Positions 55,152 to 62,833 of a stretch of 64,000 bases of DNA are shown piece by piece. Source of the DNA: Halobacteriales archaeon QS_6_64_34 (GTDB taxonomy: Archaea; Halobacteriota; Halobacteria; Halobacteriales; Haloarculaceae); contig PXRT01000010.1 in NCBI GenBank assembly GCA_003020925.1, positions 114,618 to 178,617 of the forward strand, given 5' to 3'. A program made the translations under genes and the position numbers. Under the pieces are notes generated by a model. That model worked only from the letters and a program-made list of their open reading frames with translations. It had not been told where the DNA came from and ran no database searches. The first letter of the stretch is position 1; each line of letters starts with the position of its first letter.

Positions 55152-55206
55152 CACTTTCACTATCGGTGGCAAATGGTTAAGTGGGCAGCGAAGCTCGGTG
55201 AAAGTG
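55152..55206. promoter_or_regulatory. Inverted repeat CACTTTCAC/GTGAAAGTG at the orc1 start
   Basis: CACTTTCAC (55152-55160) and GTGAAAGTG (55198-55206) are perfect 9-bp inverted copies; the second ends immediately before the ATG at 55207. They may be operator half-sites or form a 5' hairpin. No canonical long ORB sequence was recognised. Confidence 0.45.
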
Positions 55207-56334
55207 ATGAGTGACAATCCTGAGGAGGACATGCTCGGCTGGGACGAGTCCGTCTTCAGGGACGAACACGTCTTCGAGATAGACTGGCTGCCGGAGACGT
55301 TCAAACACCGCGAGAGTCAGATGGAGACGCTAAAGTACGCCCTACGGCCCGCTGTCCGTGGCTCTCGCCCCCTGAACGTCATCGCCCGGGGCCCGCCCGG
55401 CACCGGCAAGACCACCGCGACCCAGATTCTCTTCGACGAGCTGACCGCCCAGACCGACGTCCAGGCGGTGCGGGTCAACTGCCAGGTCGACTCGACGCGC
55501 TATGCCGTCTTCTCGCGGCTCTTCGCCGAAATCTTCGACTACGAACCGCCCTCCTCGGGCATCTCCTTCAAGAAGCTCTTCTCCCAGATTACCGACAAGC
55601 TCGTCGCGGAAGACGAGGTGCTCGTCGTGGCGCTTGACGACGTGAACTATCTCTTCTACGAGTCCGAAGCGAGCGACACGCTGTACTCCCTGTTGCGCGC
55701 CCACGAGGCGCACTCGGGCGCCCGCGTCGGCGTCATCTGTGTCTCCTCGGACCTCGAACTCGACGTCATCGAGGAACTCGACACCCGGGTGCAGTCGGTG
55801 TTCCGCCCCGAAGAGGTCTACTTCAACAAGTACGGCCAGGCCGAAATCGTCGACATCCTCGACGAGCGCGTCGAGCGCGGCTTCAACGAGGGCGTCGTCG
55901 GGCCCACGGTGCTCGACCGCGTCGCCGAACTCACCGCCGAGCAGGGCGGCGACCTGCGCGTGGGCATCGACCTCCTGCGGCGGGCCGGGATGAACGCCGA
56001 GATGCGCGCCTCCCGCAACGTCGAACTGGAGGACGTCGAGTCGGCTTACGACACATCGAAGTACGTCCACCTCTCGCGGCGCCTGCGGGAACTCTCGGAC
56101 TCCGAGCGGGCGCTGGTGGAGGTCATCGCCGACCACGACGGCAAACAGGCCGGCGACATCTACGACGCCTTTGACGACAAAAGCGGGCTGGGCTACACGC
56201 GCTACTCCGAGATAATCAACAAGCTCGACCAGCTCGGCATCATCGACGCCGACTACACCGACGTGGAGGGACGGGGCCGCTCGCGCCAGTTGACGCTCAA
56301 CTACGATGCCGACGCGGTACTCGAGCGACTCTAA
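55207..56334 (+). CDS. cdc6: Orc1/Cdc6 replication initiator
   Basis: The 375-residue AAA+ initiator has Walker A ARGPPGTGKTTATQI, Walker B VLVVALDDVNYLF, sensor GVICVSSDLEL and the arginine/lid region RVGIDLLRRAGMNAE. A C-terminal winged helix follows (SGLGYTRYSEIINKLDQLGI). Haloarchaea have many orc genes, only some next to active origins. The ATG at 55207 is preferred over a GTG nine nt upstream. Confidence 0.94.
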   Translation: MSDNPEEDMLGWDESVFRDEHVFEIDWLPETFKHRESQMETLKYALRPAVRGSRPLNVIARGPPGTGKTTATQILFDELTAQTDVQAVRVNCQVDSTRYAVFSRLFAEIFDYEPPSSGISFKKLFSQITDKLVAEDEVLVVALDDVNYLFYESEASDTLYSLLRAHEAHSGARVGVICVSSDLELDVIEELDTRVQSVFRPEEVYFNKYGQAEIVDILDERVERGFNEGVVGPTVLDRVAELTAEQGGDLRVGIDLLRRAGMNAEMRASRNVELEDVESAYDTSKYVHLSRRLRELSDSERALVEVIADHDGKQAGDIYDAFDDKSGLGYTRYSEIINKLDQLGIIDADYTDVEGRGRSRQLTLNYDADAVLERL

Positions 56335-56542
56335 TCAAGCTGTTCGAAGGTCTTCTCGGCCCACCGGACGGCGTAGTCGGCGCCGTGGTCCTCGTAGGCG
56401 GCCGTATCCAGCGCCGCGAACGGTGTGGGGAGTTCCAGCCCGTGTTTGGCGGCGCTGCAGGCCAGCTCCGCAGCGGCGGCGAAGCCGGTCTGGCCGCGAG
56501 CGAGTTCCGACGAGAGGTCCCCCAGTCGCGCTCGCTGAACAT
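56331..56542 (-). pseudogene. Small gene with a one-base frameshift in a G run
   Basis: ATG at 56542 reads MFSERDWG, then a run of five Gs (plus-strand CCCCC 56519-56523) breaks the frame. The alternative frame continues as clearly coding sequence, GDLSSELARGQTGFAAAAEL then AALDTAAYEDHGADYAVRW, to a TAG at 56331. One extra G would restore a ~70-residue ORF. The ATG overlaps the stop of the upstream small membrane ORF. It is either a real frameshift or a homopolymer sequencing error. Confidence 0.6.
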
Positions 56543-56638
56543 CTACGCCGAGAACACGACGAGGTTCGCGACGATGGCGACCGAAAGCAGTGCGGCGACA
56601 GCGATGGTTCCCAGGACGATTTTCGTTGCCGTACTCAT
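56543..56638 (-). CDS. 31-residue single-span membrane protein
   Basis: The ORF starts MSTATKIVLGTIAVAALLSV and consists almost only of one membrane helix, ending VVFSA. The TAG stop overlaps the ATG of the following frameshifted gene (TAGATG), suggesting an operon of small proteins. No family is recognised. Confidence 0.5.
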   Translation of the reverse strand: MSTATKIVLGTIAVAALLSVAIVANLVVFSA

Positions 56639-56703
56639 GTGAGCCCGTATCGCAGGCCGCGCATTAAACCTTGAGAAAGCCGCGTGGCTGGCCAGTTTTG
56701 CTC

Positions 56704-57747
56704 CTACTCTCTGCGGTCTTCCAGCCGGCCCTGTGGCACGGCGTCGTCGTCGCTGCCGGGCGCGGTGTCCTCGTCGTCGTCCGGGGTCGCGTACTCGCGG
56801 ACGTACGCGAGCAGGTCTTCGGGCGACGTCTCGACGCCCTGTCGGGCGAAGAAGTTCGCGACGTTGCGACAGTCCCGTTCGAGGAACTCCTCGGCGTTGG
56901 GGTGATGGACCGTCACCGCCTGCCCGAGGTCGATGATGTACAGTTGGCCCTCGTGGAAGACGATGTTGTACTCCGAGAGGTCTCCGTGGACGAGGCCGGC
57001 GTCGTAGAGCCGCCGGAGGTACTCCGTGACGACCTCGTAGGCGGTGTCGGGGTTCTCGATGTGGACCTCGCTGAGCCGCTTGGCTCTGCCTTCTTCGGTG
57101 CCCAGATACTCCATCACGAGGACGTTGCGCTCGACCGCGATTGGTTTCGGCGTGCGCACCCCGGCCCGGCGAGCGCGCTTGAGGTTCGAGGACTCCTTGC
57201 GGACCCAGGCGGTGACGACTTTCTTCTTGTCGGAGCCGATACCCTCGAAGCGGGGGTCGCCGTCGAGATACCCCCGCATATCCTTGAAGTCGGAGGCGTT
57301 GATGCGGTAGACCTTGACTGCGACCTCGTGGCCTCGCGGCTCCGTCCCCTCGCCGTCGTCTCGCGGGCTCCGCCCGCTCGATTGGTCCGCGGAGCTTCGC
57401 TCCGCGCTACTCGACTGTCCCGAGGCGCTACGCGCCTCGCTACCCGAGAGCGCGGTGTAGACGTTGGCCTCCTTGCCCGTCGAGATGGGGCCCCCGAACG
57501 CGTCGATGTGGCCGTCCTGGACGAGCTTATACAGCGCGCCGTAGGTGGCGTCGTCGAAGACGCTGGCCTCGACCTTGAACTGGTCGGCGTCCTTGATTCG
57601 CTCGCGGAACTGGCTGAACTCCCGGTCCCGCTTGCGGGCGATGCGGTCGGCGTCGGTGTCGCTGACGTCTATCTCCTCCCACTCGTCGCCGACACCGTCG
57701 ACGTCCTCGGTTTCGAGCAGTCCGAACTCGGCCTCGCTGTCGGTCAC
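56704..57747 (-). CDS. rio1: RIO1-type serine/threonine protein kinase with palindromic insert
   Basis: The 347-residue atypical kinase acts in small-subunit maturation. Flexible loop STGKEANVYTAL, ATP-site Lys in HEVAVKVYRINASDF, hinge VLVMEYLG, catalytic LVHGDLSEYNIVF and metal Asp in YIIDLGQAV. Residues 103-133 (SEARSASGQSS...PRDDGE) interrupt the beta2-beta3 turn between these two blocks and come from the same repeat as in ahcY; without them the size is normal. GTG start at 57747; a longer upstream reading is rejected. Confidence 0.93.
   Translation of the reverse strand: MTDSEAEFGLLETEDVDGVGDEWEEIDVSDTDADRIARKRDREFSQFRERIKDADQFKVEASVFDDATYGALYKLVQDGHIDAFGGPISTGKEANVYTALSGSEARSASGQSSSAERSSADQSSGRSPRDDGEGTEPRGHEVAVKVYRINASDFKDMRGYLDGDPRFEGIGSDKKKVVTAWVRKESSNLKRARRAGVRTPKPIAVERNVLVMEYLGTEEGRAKRLSEVHIENPDTAYEVVTEYLRRLYDAGLVHGDLSEYNIVFHEGQLYIIDLGQAVTVHHPNAEEFLERDCRNVANFFARQGVETSPEDLLAYVREYATPDDDEDTAPGSDDDAVPQGRLEDRRE
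57349..57441 (-). repeat. Modular palindromic element inside RIO kinase gene
   Basis: A 93-nt in-frame insert with three perfect stems: CGAGGCGC-TAC-GCGCCTCG (57421-57439 on the plus strand), CGCGGAGC-TTC-GCTCCGCG and GCGGGC-TCC-GCCCGC. Spacers on the coding strand are GGACAGTCGAG and GACCAATCGAG, and the tail is CGAGACGACGGCGAG. Compared with ahcY it has one additional 33-nt stem-plus-spacer module. Confidence 0.85.
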
Positions 57748-57788
57748 GTCTCGGCCCCCGTCGACGCTGTGGCGCGGTGCATGCGACG

Positions 57789-58076
57789 CTACTCCTTGAT
57801 GTGGCCCTCCTCGCGGAGCTGGTCTGCGTCCTGTTTCTCGTAGCGCCAGGTGATGTCGGCTTTCTCGTCCTGCCAGTCCCACGGCTCGACGAGAACCACG
57901 TCGTCCTCGCGAATCCAGATGCGCTTTTGCATCTTGCCCGGAATCCGGGCTGTGCGTTCCACCCCGTCCATACAGCGGACTCGCACACGATTCGCCCCGA
58001 GCATGTTGGTGACGACGGCGAACACCTCGCTGTCGTCAGGCATCCGCAGGTCCTTCCGGCCCTCATTGTCGCCCAT
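57789..58076 (-). CDS. eif1A: Translation initiation factor 1A
   Basis: The 95-residue OB-fold factor assists 30S initiation. Characteristic [40 protein letters not shown] and [18 protein letters not shown]. It is 42 nt upstream of the RIO kinase on the same strand, a conserved archaeal pairing. The ATG at 58076 is chosen. Confidence 0.95.
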   Translation of the reverse strand: MGDNEGRKDLRMPDDSEVFAVVTNMLGANRVRVRCMDGVERTARIPGKMQKRIWIREDDVVLVEPWDWQDEKADITWRYEKQDADQLREEGHIKE

Positions 58077-58180
58077 ATGCGGGTGTTCGGTCCCGGGAGG
58101 GTTAAGTTTTGTACGATTGAGCGCGCCGAGAGCGCCGGGAAGTGGCAAGGCCCAAGACCCGGCCAGCAGAACGGTCGGCA

Positions 58181-58594
58181 ATGACACTGACACTGCCGGC
58201 CGACGCCGCTGCGTGGGCCGACACCTGGCGCGACCGCATCAACGACCGGGCGGACTTCGCCGCCGCTGCCGCCGACTTCGAGGCGACCTTTCTGTTCGAG
58301 ATACTGGCCGACGACCGCTACGACGGCGACCCCGTTCGGTTCCGCGTCACGCTCGCCGACGGCGCCTGTACCGACGCCGAACTCGTCGACGGGGACGCCG
58401 ACTACGACTTCGCGATGCGTGGCCACTACGACGCCTGGGCGGCCCTGTTGTCGGGCGAACTCGACGTTTCCGCGTCGGTCATGGACGGCACCTTCGACGT
58501 CGAGGGCAACACGATGACGCTGCTGCAGCGCCAGGACGCCGTCTCGGAGATGGTCGCTGCCGCCCAGTCCATCGATACCGAGTTCGAGGGCTGA
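58181..58594 (+). CDS. SCP2 sterol-binding-like domain protein
   Basis: The 137-residue protein starts [20 protein letters not shown] and follows the SCP2 pattern ([60 protein letters not shown]). It probably binds a lipid or acyl ligand. Divergent from eif1A. Confidence 0.78.
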   Translation: MTLTLPADAAAWADTWRDRINDRADFAAAAADFEATFLFEILADDRYDGDPVRFRVTLADGACTDAELVDGDADYDFAMRGHYDAWAALLSGELDVSASVMDGTFDVEGNTMTLLQRQDAVSEMVAAAQSIDTEFEG

Positions 58595-58675
58595 GTCTCT
58601 CACATCACAACTCTGTCTCTGCGCTTCAGCGATCCGACGCCCGGAAAGCGAGTCCAGGTCGGGGCCGGTGTTTCA

Positions 58676-59002
58676 CTACGCGTCCGTACGCTGCTCCGGA
58701 TAGACCTGCGGAATCGCTATTGCGATAACAGCAAGCAAGACGAATCCGAGAGTGTACGTGAACGCGAGGTCGGTCCCCAGTACCGCCTACGCACCAACCA
58801 GCAGGGACATCCCACCGATCGTCCGCAGTATCGCCGTCCGGCCGACATGCCGAACCGGGAGCAGGAGAGCGGCGACGACCACCACCCCGTACAGGAACAG
58901 GAGGGGGACCGGCGCGTCAGGGCTGGCGAGGACAACCACGGCGAGCAACAGTACGACAGTTTTCCACAGGGACCGAACGTGGATATGGTCGTTGATTTCC
59001 AT
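58676..59002 (-). pseudogene. Membrane protein gene with in-frame TAG
   Basis: ATG at 59002 reads MEINDHIHVRSLWKTVVLLL then two further hydrophobic stretches to GGMSLLVGA, where a TAG (plus-strand CTA 58787-58789) occurs. The same frame continues AVLGTDLAFTYTLGFVLLAV to a TAG at 58676, giving what looks like a former ~108-residue four-helix protein. The region is AT-richer than average and poorly conserved in appearance. Confidence 0.6.
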
Positions 59003-59068
59003 TATCGCAGTAGGCTAGTTTCTGGAAGAAGGTTTTATTTTACGGGTGAAAAATACTGTGCTGCCCGG

Positions 59069-59194
59069 TTATCCAGGCGCTCCAGTCGGCGGTGCCGCAA
59101 ACGCTATAGCGATGGCTAGAAGAATCAGCGCACCGAGTACTTCCCCGCCAGTAGAGTTCGGATGTGGACCGCCCCATCCGTGAATGTCCCACAA
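59069..59194 (-). CDS. Possible small membrane protein
   Basis: A 41-codon ORF from TTG at 59194 (WDIHGWGGPHPNSTGGEVL...) with one hydrophobic helix (LGALILLAIAIAFAAPP). It lies upstream of the broken membrane gene. The start is uncertain and codon bias is weak. The rest of 58595-59282 contains nothing else recognisable. Confidence 0.3.
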   Translation of the reverse strand: MWDIHGWGGPHPNSTGGEVLGALILLAIAIAFAAPPTGAPG

Positions 59195-59291
59195 TATGTC
59201 ATCTTTGATATTGTACAGTTGCGGCAATTAGAAACAGCGGATACGTCGGCATAACCGACGGACTTTTTCCGCCGACCCGCCCATGACGGGT

Positions 59292-59504
59292 ATGTTCGAC
59301 AAACTCGGTGCCGTCGGCACCGCCGGCATCGTCGTGCTGCTCGCCGGTATCTGTCTCGTCGCGTGGCAGAACATCATTCTCGCCGCCGGGCTCGCGCTCG
59401 TCGTCGCGGGCCTGGGTCTGGTCGTCTACGGACTCGTCTCCAGCCTGCTGGGCGCGTTCGGGATGGGAATGGGCGGCGGTCCCGGTCCCGGCGGAATGCC
59501 CTGA
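59292..59504 (+). CDS. Small two-helix membrane protein
   Basis: The 70-residue protein starts MFDKLGAVGTAGIVVLLAGI, has two adjacent membrane helices and a Gly/Met-rich tail (GMGMGGGPGPGGMP). A recurrent haloarchaeal small membrane family of unknown function. An ATG nine nt upstream is possible. Confidence 0.7.
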   Translation: MFDKLGAVGTAGIVVLLAGICLVAWQNIILAAGLALVVAGLGLVVYGLVSSLLGAFGMGMGGGPGPGGMP

Positions 59505-59513
59505 GCTCGGCAG

Positions 59514-60023
59514 TCAGTTCTCGCTCGCCGGCCGGTCGGCCCGATGTTCGCTGATAATCTGGTCGACCATCTCCGCCTTCTGCGCTTTCTGCCGGTCCTC
59601 GGCCCGCTCCGCCCAGTCTTCGATGGCGTCCTCGACGGCCTGTTCCTTGGCGACGGCGAGTTCGTCGACTTCCTGGACGGGCACCATCTCGGCCGGCGCG
59701 ACCGGGATGTCGTGGTCGAACAGCACCTCGTCGGCGATATCCGAGAGGTTTCCGTCCCGGAGGACGAGCCGGGGATTGACAGCAGAGAGCCGCTGGGCGG
59801 TGGATTTTCCCGCGCCGGAGGCGTCCCGAAACATGACGATGTCGCCCTCGACCAGCCCGAACTCCTCGTCGGCCTCGTCGATAGCGTCGCGGGTGAACTG
59901 CTCGACGACCTTCACTGACACCAGCCCCTCCTTCTCGTCGGCGACATCGGCGAAGTTCGAGTGGTCGAGCTTCCAGAGCGATTTCAGCCGGTCGAGCTTC
60001 TCGGCCAGTTCCTCGCGCCCCAC
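59514..60023 (-). CDS. Truncated DUF460 (COG2433) protein
   Basis: The 169-residue product corresponds only to the C-terminal part of the large archaeal DUF460/COG2433 family: RLKSLWKLDHSNFADV, DGDIVMFRDASGAGKSTAQR-like region and DIADEVLFDHDIPVAP, ending MVDQIISEHRAD. The RNase H-like N-terminal domain (hundreds of residues) is absent. The sequence directly upstream is a palindromic repeat and then another gene. It may still be expressed as a short protein, or be a remnant. Confidence 0.68.
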   Translation of the reverse strand: MGREELAEKLDRLKSLWKLDHSNFADVADEKEGLVSVKVVEQFTRDAIDEADEEFGLVEGDIVMFRDASGAGKSTAQRLSAVNPRLVLRDGNLSDIADEVLFDHDIPVAPAEMVPVQEVDELAVAKEQAVEDAIEDWAERAEDRQKAQKAEMVDQIISEHRADRPASEN

Positions 60024-60091
60024 GGCTCGCTCTACTCGCGGCTTCGCCGCTCGCTGTTTCCGAGGCGCTGAGCATCGCGAAGCGCCTCGCT
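60024..60091 (-). repeat. Palindromic element between the Bat-like gene and truncated DUF460 gene
   Basis: On the minus strand it reads AGCGAGGCGC, a 13-nt loop, GCGCCTCGGAAACAGCGAG and a GCGGC-GAA-GCCGC stem. The first stem and the adjoining spacer match the elements in ahcY and the RIO kinase. It exactly fills the gap from the Bat-like stop to the ATG at 60023. Confidence 0.7.
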
Positions 60092-62464
60092 TTACTCGAA
60101 CAACTCTTCGTACACCTTCTGCTGGGCGGCTCGCAGATGCTGGTGGTAGGTGGGCCGTGAGATGTCCATGGCCCCGGCGAGTTCGTCGCCGTCGACCTCG
60201 CGGGGCCAGTCGAAGAAGCCGCCCAGATACGCGGTCCGTAGCGCCGTCTCCTGGCGGTCGGTAAAGCGCTCGGAGAGCGACGCCTGGAACTCCTGTTGGG
60301 TCCGGACCGGCCGTTCGTGTTCGTGATAGCCCACGAGGTCGGTGCCGTCGTAGTTGTCCTCGACCAGCGAGAACAGCTCGCGGGCGTCGCTCTCGTAGGG
60401 GAGTTCGATGGTGTAGCGGGCGACGCCGTTCTCGCCGGTTACCCCCTTGGGTACCGCGCCGTGGTCAACCAGCGTCGCCAGCAGCGACTCGCCCATCGTT
60501 ATCTCGAACAGCGCCGACCCCTCGTGTTCGGCCACCAGCGTGGCGCTGCTGACGGCCTCGTCGTCTTCGAACGCGGCCAGGACGGCCTCGCTGTCGCCGC
60601 CCGCAGCGTCGAGATACACCCGCAGCGAGCCGTCGTCCTGGGTCACGGTCCCGACGGAGGTGAGCGTCGCGTCCGTCGCCGCCGAGACCCGACTCAACAG
60701 CAGGTCCCGGTCGGTGACGGTGAACTCCAGTTCGATGACCTTATCGGCCGACAGTATCTTCCCGCTCTCGATTGCGTTGATGGCGTTGGCGACGGCCCGT
60801 CCGAGCGCCTCCAGGACGACCTGCTCGCGGTCGTCGAACGCGTCGGGACGGTCCGAACAGACGAACAACACGCCGTACGTCGAGTCGGTGTAGGCGAGCG
60901 GGATGGCCATCATCGACTCGACGCCGGCTTCGCGGGCCCGCTCGACCCACTCGGCGTCGATACCGCCGAGGTCGTCGACGATTTCGCTCGTCCCGTCGGC
61001 CAGCGCCGTCGGGACGCCAGCGCCGAGCTGGATGTCGGCGCCACCGGCCCACTCGCTGACGTCGAGGCGGTTCCCCCGCACCGCCGGGCGACCAATCCAG
61101 GCGAACGTGTAGGGTTCCGTCGCCGCAAGCTCCCCGCAGACGCCGGCCTCGACGGCCTCCCGCGTCGTCGCCTCGACCAGCACCTCGACGGTGTTCTCGA
61201 TGAGGCCGTTGATGCGCTCTAGGATGGTCGCGATACGCTCTCTGGTCTCCCTGACCTCCTGTTCGCGTTTCGCTCGGTTGCAGGCCGCAGCGGCGTTGGT
61301 CGCGAGCAGGGCGACGACCTGCCGGTCGATGTCGTCGAAGGCGTTCTCCTCGGTCGAGAGCACGCTCAGCGTTCCGTGGACGCCGACCGGCACGTACAGC
61401 CCCGAGCCGACGGTCGTCCCGCTGTCGTCGAGTTCGTGGGTGGTGTCGTAGCTGGCCGTCTCGCCGGAGGCAAAGACCCGTCCGGCCTGCCCTTCCTCGA
61501 GGCCGTACCCCGGCCGCTCGCCCAGCGTCTCGACGACGGCGTCGGTCACCGCCGTCGGTCGGAGCACGCGCTCGTCGGCGTCGTACAGCCGGACTACCGC
61601 CATATCCAGTCCGAGCACTCGCTCGGTCGCACCGGCGACGATATCCGCCACGGCCTCGCGGCTTGGCGCCTGCATCAGGCTTCGGGAGGTCTCCTGTAGC
61701 GCCGAAAGCAGCTCCTCGCGGCGCTTGCGTTCTGAGATGTCCCGGATGACGCCCGCCGTCCCGCGAAACTCGCCGCTCGGGCCGTACAGCACCGTCATGT
61801 GGTCTTCACAGGCGATAGTCGTCCCGTCGGCCCGCCGCAGTTCCAGCTCGAAGGTCGTCTCGATGTCGTCCCGACCCGACGACGAGAGCAGCTCCCGGAG
61901 CTTTGACTCGGCGAGTTCGACCGTCTCGCGGTCCTTGATGACGATGGTGTGTTCGCCAAGCAGTTCCGCGAGGTCGTACCCCGTCAGCTCCGCCAGCGCC
62001 TCGTTGGCGAAGATGAACTCCCCCTCGTCGTCGAGGGCGTACACCCCGTCGTCGAGGGCGTCGATGACCTCGCCGTAGCGGTCGAACGCCCCCATCGACA
62101 TCGGGCTGTCGTCGCCCGCTATCGACGTGATACGGTGGGCCAGGACGGTGTACTGTGTGTCCCCGCCCGGCCGGACGTACGCCAGCGTCTCGTCTCCCAG
62201 CACCTCGCGGACCCGCTCCGGTCCGCCGTCGGCGAACACGACCACCGGGAGCGTCGGCCGCTCGGCCCGCAACTCTGTGACCAGCTCGGGCAGTTCGACG
62301 GCCAGGCTGACGACACAGTCGACGCCGTCGACCGACTCGGCCGCTGTGCCGGCGGCCGCCGTCCGAACGCGCAGCCCCACCTCGACCGACTCGAGACCTC
62401 TCGCCGTCTCCGCGACCCGCTCCTCGTCGTTATCACAGACGAGGACGGTGTGCCCGCGATTCAT
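60092..62464 (-). CDS. Bat-type sensor/transcription regulator (receiver-like, PAS, GAF, GAF, HTH_10)
   Basis: The 790-residue soluble protein has, in order: a receiver-like domain (about 1-110, HTVLVCDNDEERVAETA), a PAS domain (about 125-250, DALDDGVYALDDEGEFIFAN) with its C-terminal linker, two GAF domains (about 265-400 and 410-560), a BAT beta-rich domain (about 575-720) and a C-terminal HTH_10 domain (LSERFTDRQETALRTAYLGG, DISRPTYHQHLRAAQ). This is the haloarchaeal bacterio-opsin-activator architecture: it senses redox, light or metabolites and regulates transcription. The target is unknown. Confidence 0.92.
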   Translation of the reverse strand: MNRGHTVLVCDNDEERVAETARGLESVEVGLRVRTAAAGTAAESVDGVDCVVSLAVELPELVTELRAERPTLPVVVFADGGPERVREVLGDETLAYVRPGGDTQYTVLAHRITSIAGDDSPMSMGAFDRYGEVIDALDDGVYALDDEGEFIFANEALAELTGYDLAELLGEHTIVIKDRETVELAESKLRELLSSSGRDDIETTFELELRRADGTTIACEDHMTVLYGPSGEFRGTAGVIRDISERKRREELLSALQETSRSLMQAPSREAVADIVAGATERVLGLDMAVVRLYDADERVLRPTAVTDAVVETLGERPGYGLEEGQAGRVFASGETASYDTTHELDDSGTTVGSGLYVPVGVHGTLSVLSTEENAFDDIDRQVVALLATNAAAACNRAKREQEVRETRERIATILERINGLIENTVEVLVEATTREAVEAGVCGELAATEPYTFAWIGRPAVRGNRLDVSEWAGGADIQLGAGVPTALADGTSEIVDDLGGIDAEWVERAREAGVESMMAIPLAYTDSTYGVLFVCSDRPDAFDDREQVVLEALGRAVANAINAIESGKILSADKVIELEFTVTDRDLLLSRVSAATDATLTSVGTVTQDDGSLRVYLDAAGGDSEAVLAAFEDDEAVSSATLVAEHEGSALFEITMGESLLATLVDHGAVPKGVTGENGVARYTIELPYESDARELFSLVEDNYDGTDLVGYHEHERPVRTQQEFQASLSERFTDRQETALRTAYLGGFFDWPREVDGDELAGAMDISRPTYHQHLRAAQQKVYEELFE

Positions 62465-62631
62465 ACCTAACTGGTTAGCATCTTCGACACAAGAAAGTGC
62501 GGGTCAGCTGTCACGCTGTGCCAGCCCCTCACACGTGACCCACGTCGTCGTTGCAGTTGTCACAGAATAGTATCCGGACGAACGACTGCTTCGATTGCTC
62601 GCGCCGAGTGTGCGCCTACGACCGCAGGGAG

Positions 62632-62653
62632 TGCGCCGTCCGGGAATTGAACC
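62632..62653 (-). repeat. Partial duplicate of the tRNA-Gly 3' end
   Basis: TGCGCCGTCCGGGAATTGAACC is identical to the 3' end of the adjacent tRNA-Gly gene (62763-62784), 131 bp away in the same orientation. The duplicate covers the acceptor 3' strand and part of the T arm only. This is the pattern of an att site, or of a deleted tandem tRNA copy. Confidence 0.75.
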
Positions 62654-62762
62654 GGAGCCAGAGGTTCCTGCTCACCTCGCTTCGCTCGGTTCTGCGGGCT
62701 GCCACTGGCAGGGTTCAATTCCTGCGGGCGATTTCGCTCGTCACGTTCGTTCCTCGCAGAAA

Positions 62763-62833
62763 TGCGCCGTCCGGGAATTGAACCCGGGCTCTAGCCTTGG
62801 GAAGGCTATGTCCTACCACTGGACCAACGGCGC
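62763..62833 (-). tRNA. tRNA-Gly (anticodon CCC)
   Basis: A 71-nt cloverleaf: acceptor GCGCCGT/ACGGCGC plus discriminator A, D arm GTCC/GGAC, anticodon stem TAGCC/GGCTA with loop TTCCCAA, T arm CCGGG-TTCAATT-CCCGG. No encoded CCA, as usual in haloarchaea. The gap 62834-62989 holds no gene. Confidence 0.96.

Noticed and set aside
55087..55206. Replication origin next to orc1
   Set aside because: No long ORB-type repeats with G-string or extended AT-rich unwinding element were recognised; only a single 9-bp inverted repeat is present.
58787..58789. In-frame TAG considered as pyrrolysine
   Set aside because: Haloarchaea are not known to encode pyrrolysine, the gene is not a methylamine methyltransferase, and the region looks degraded.
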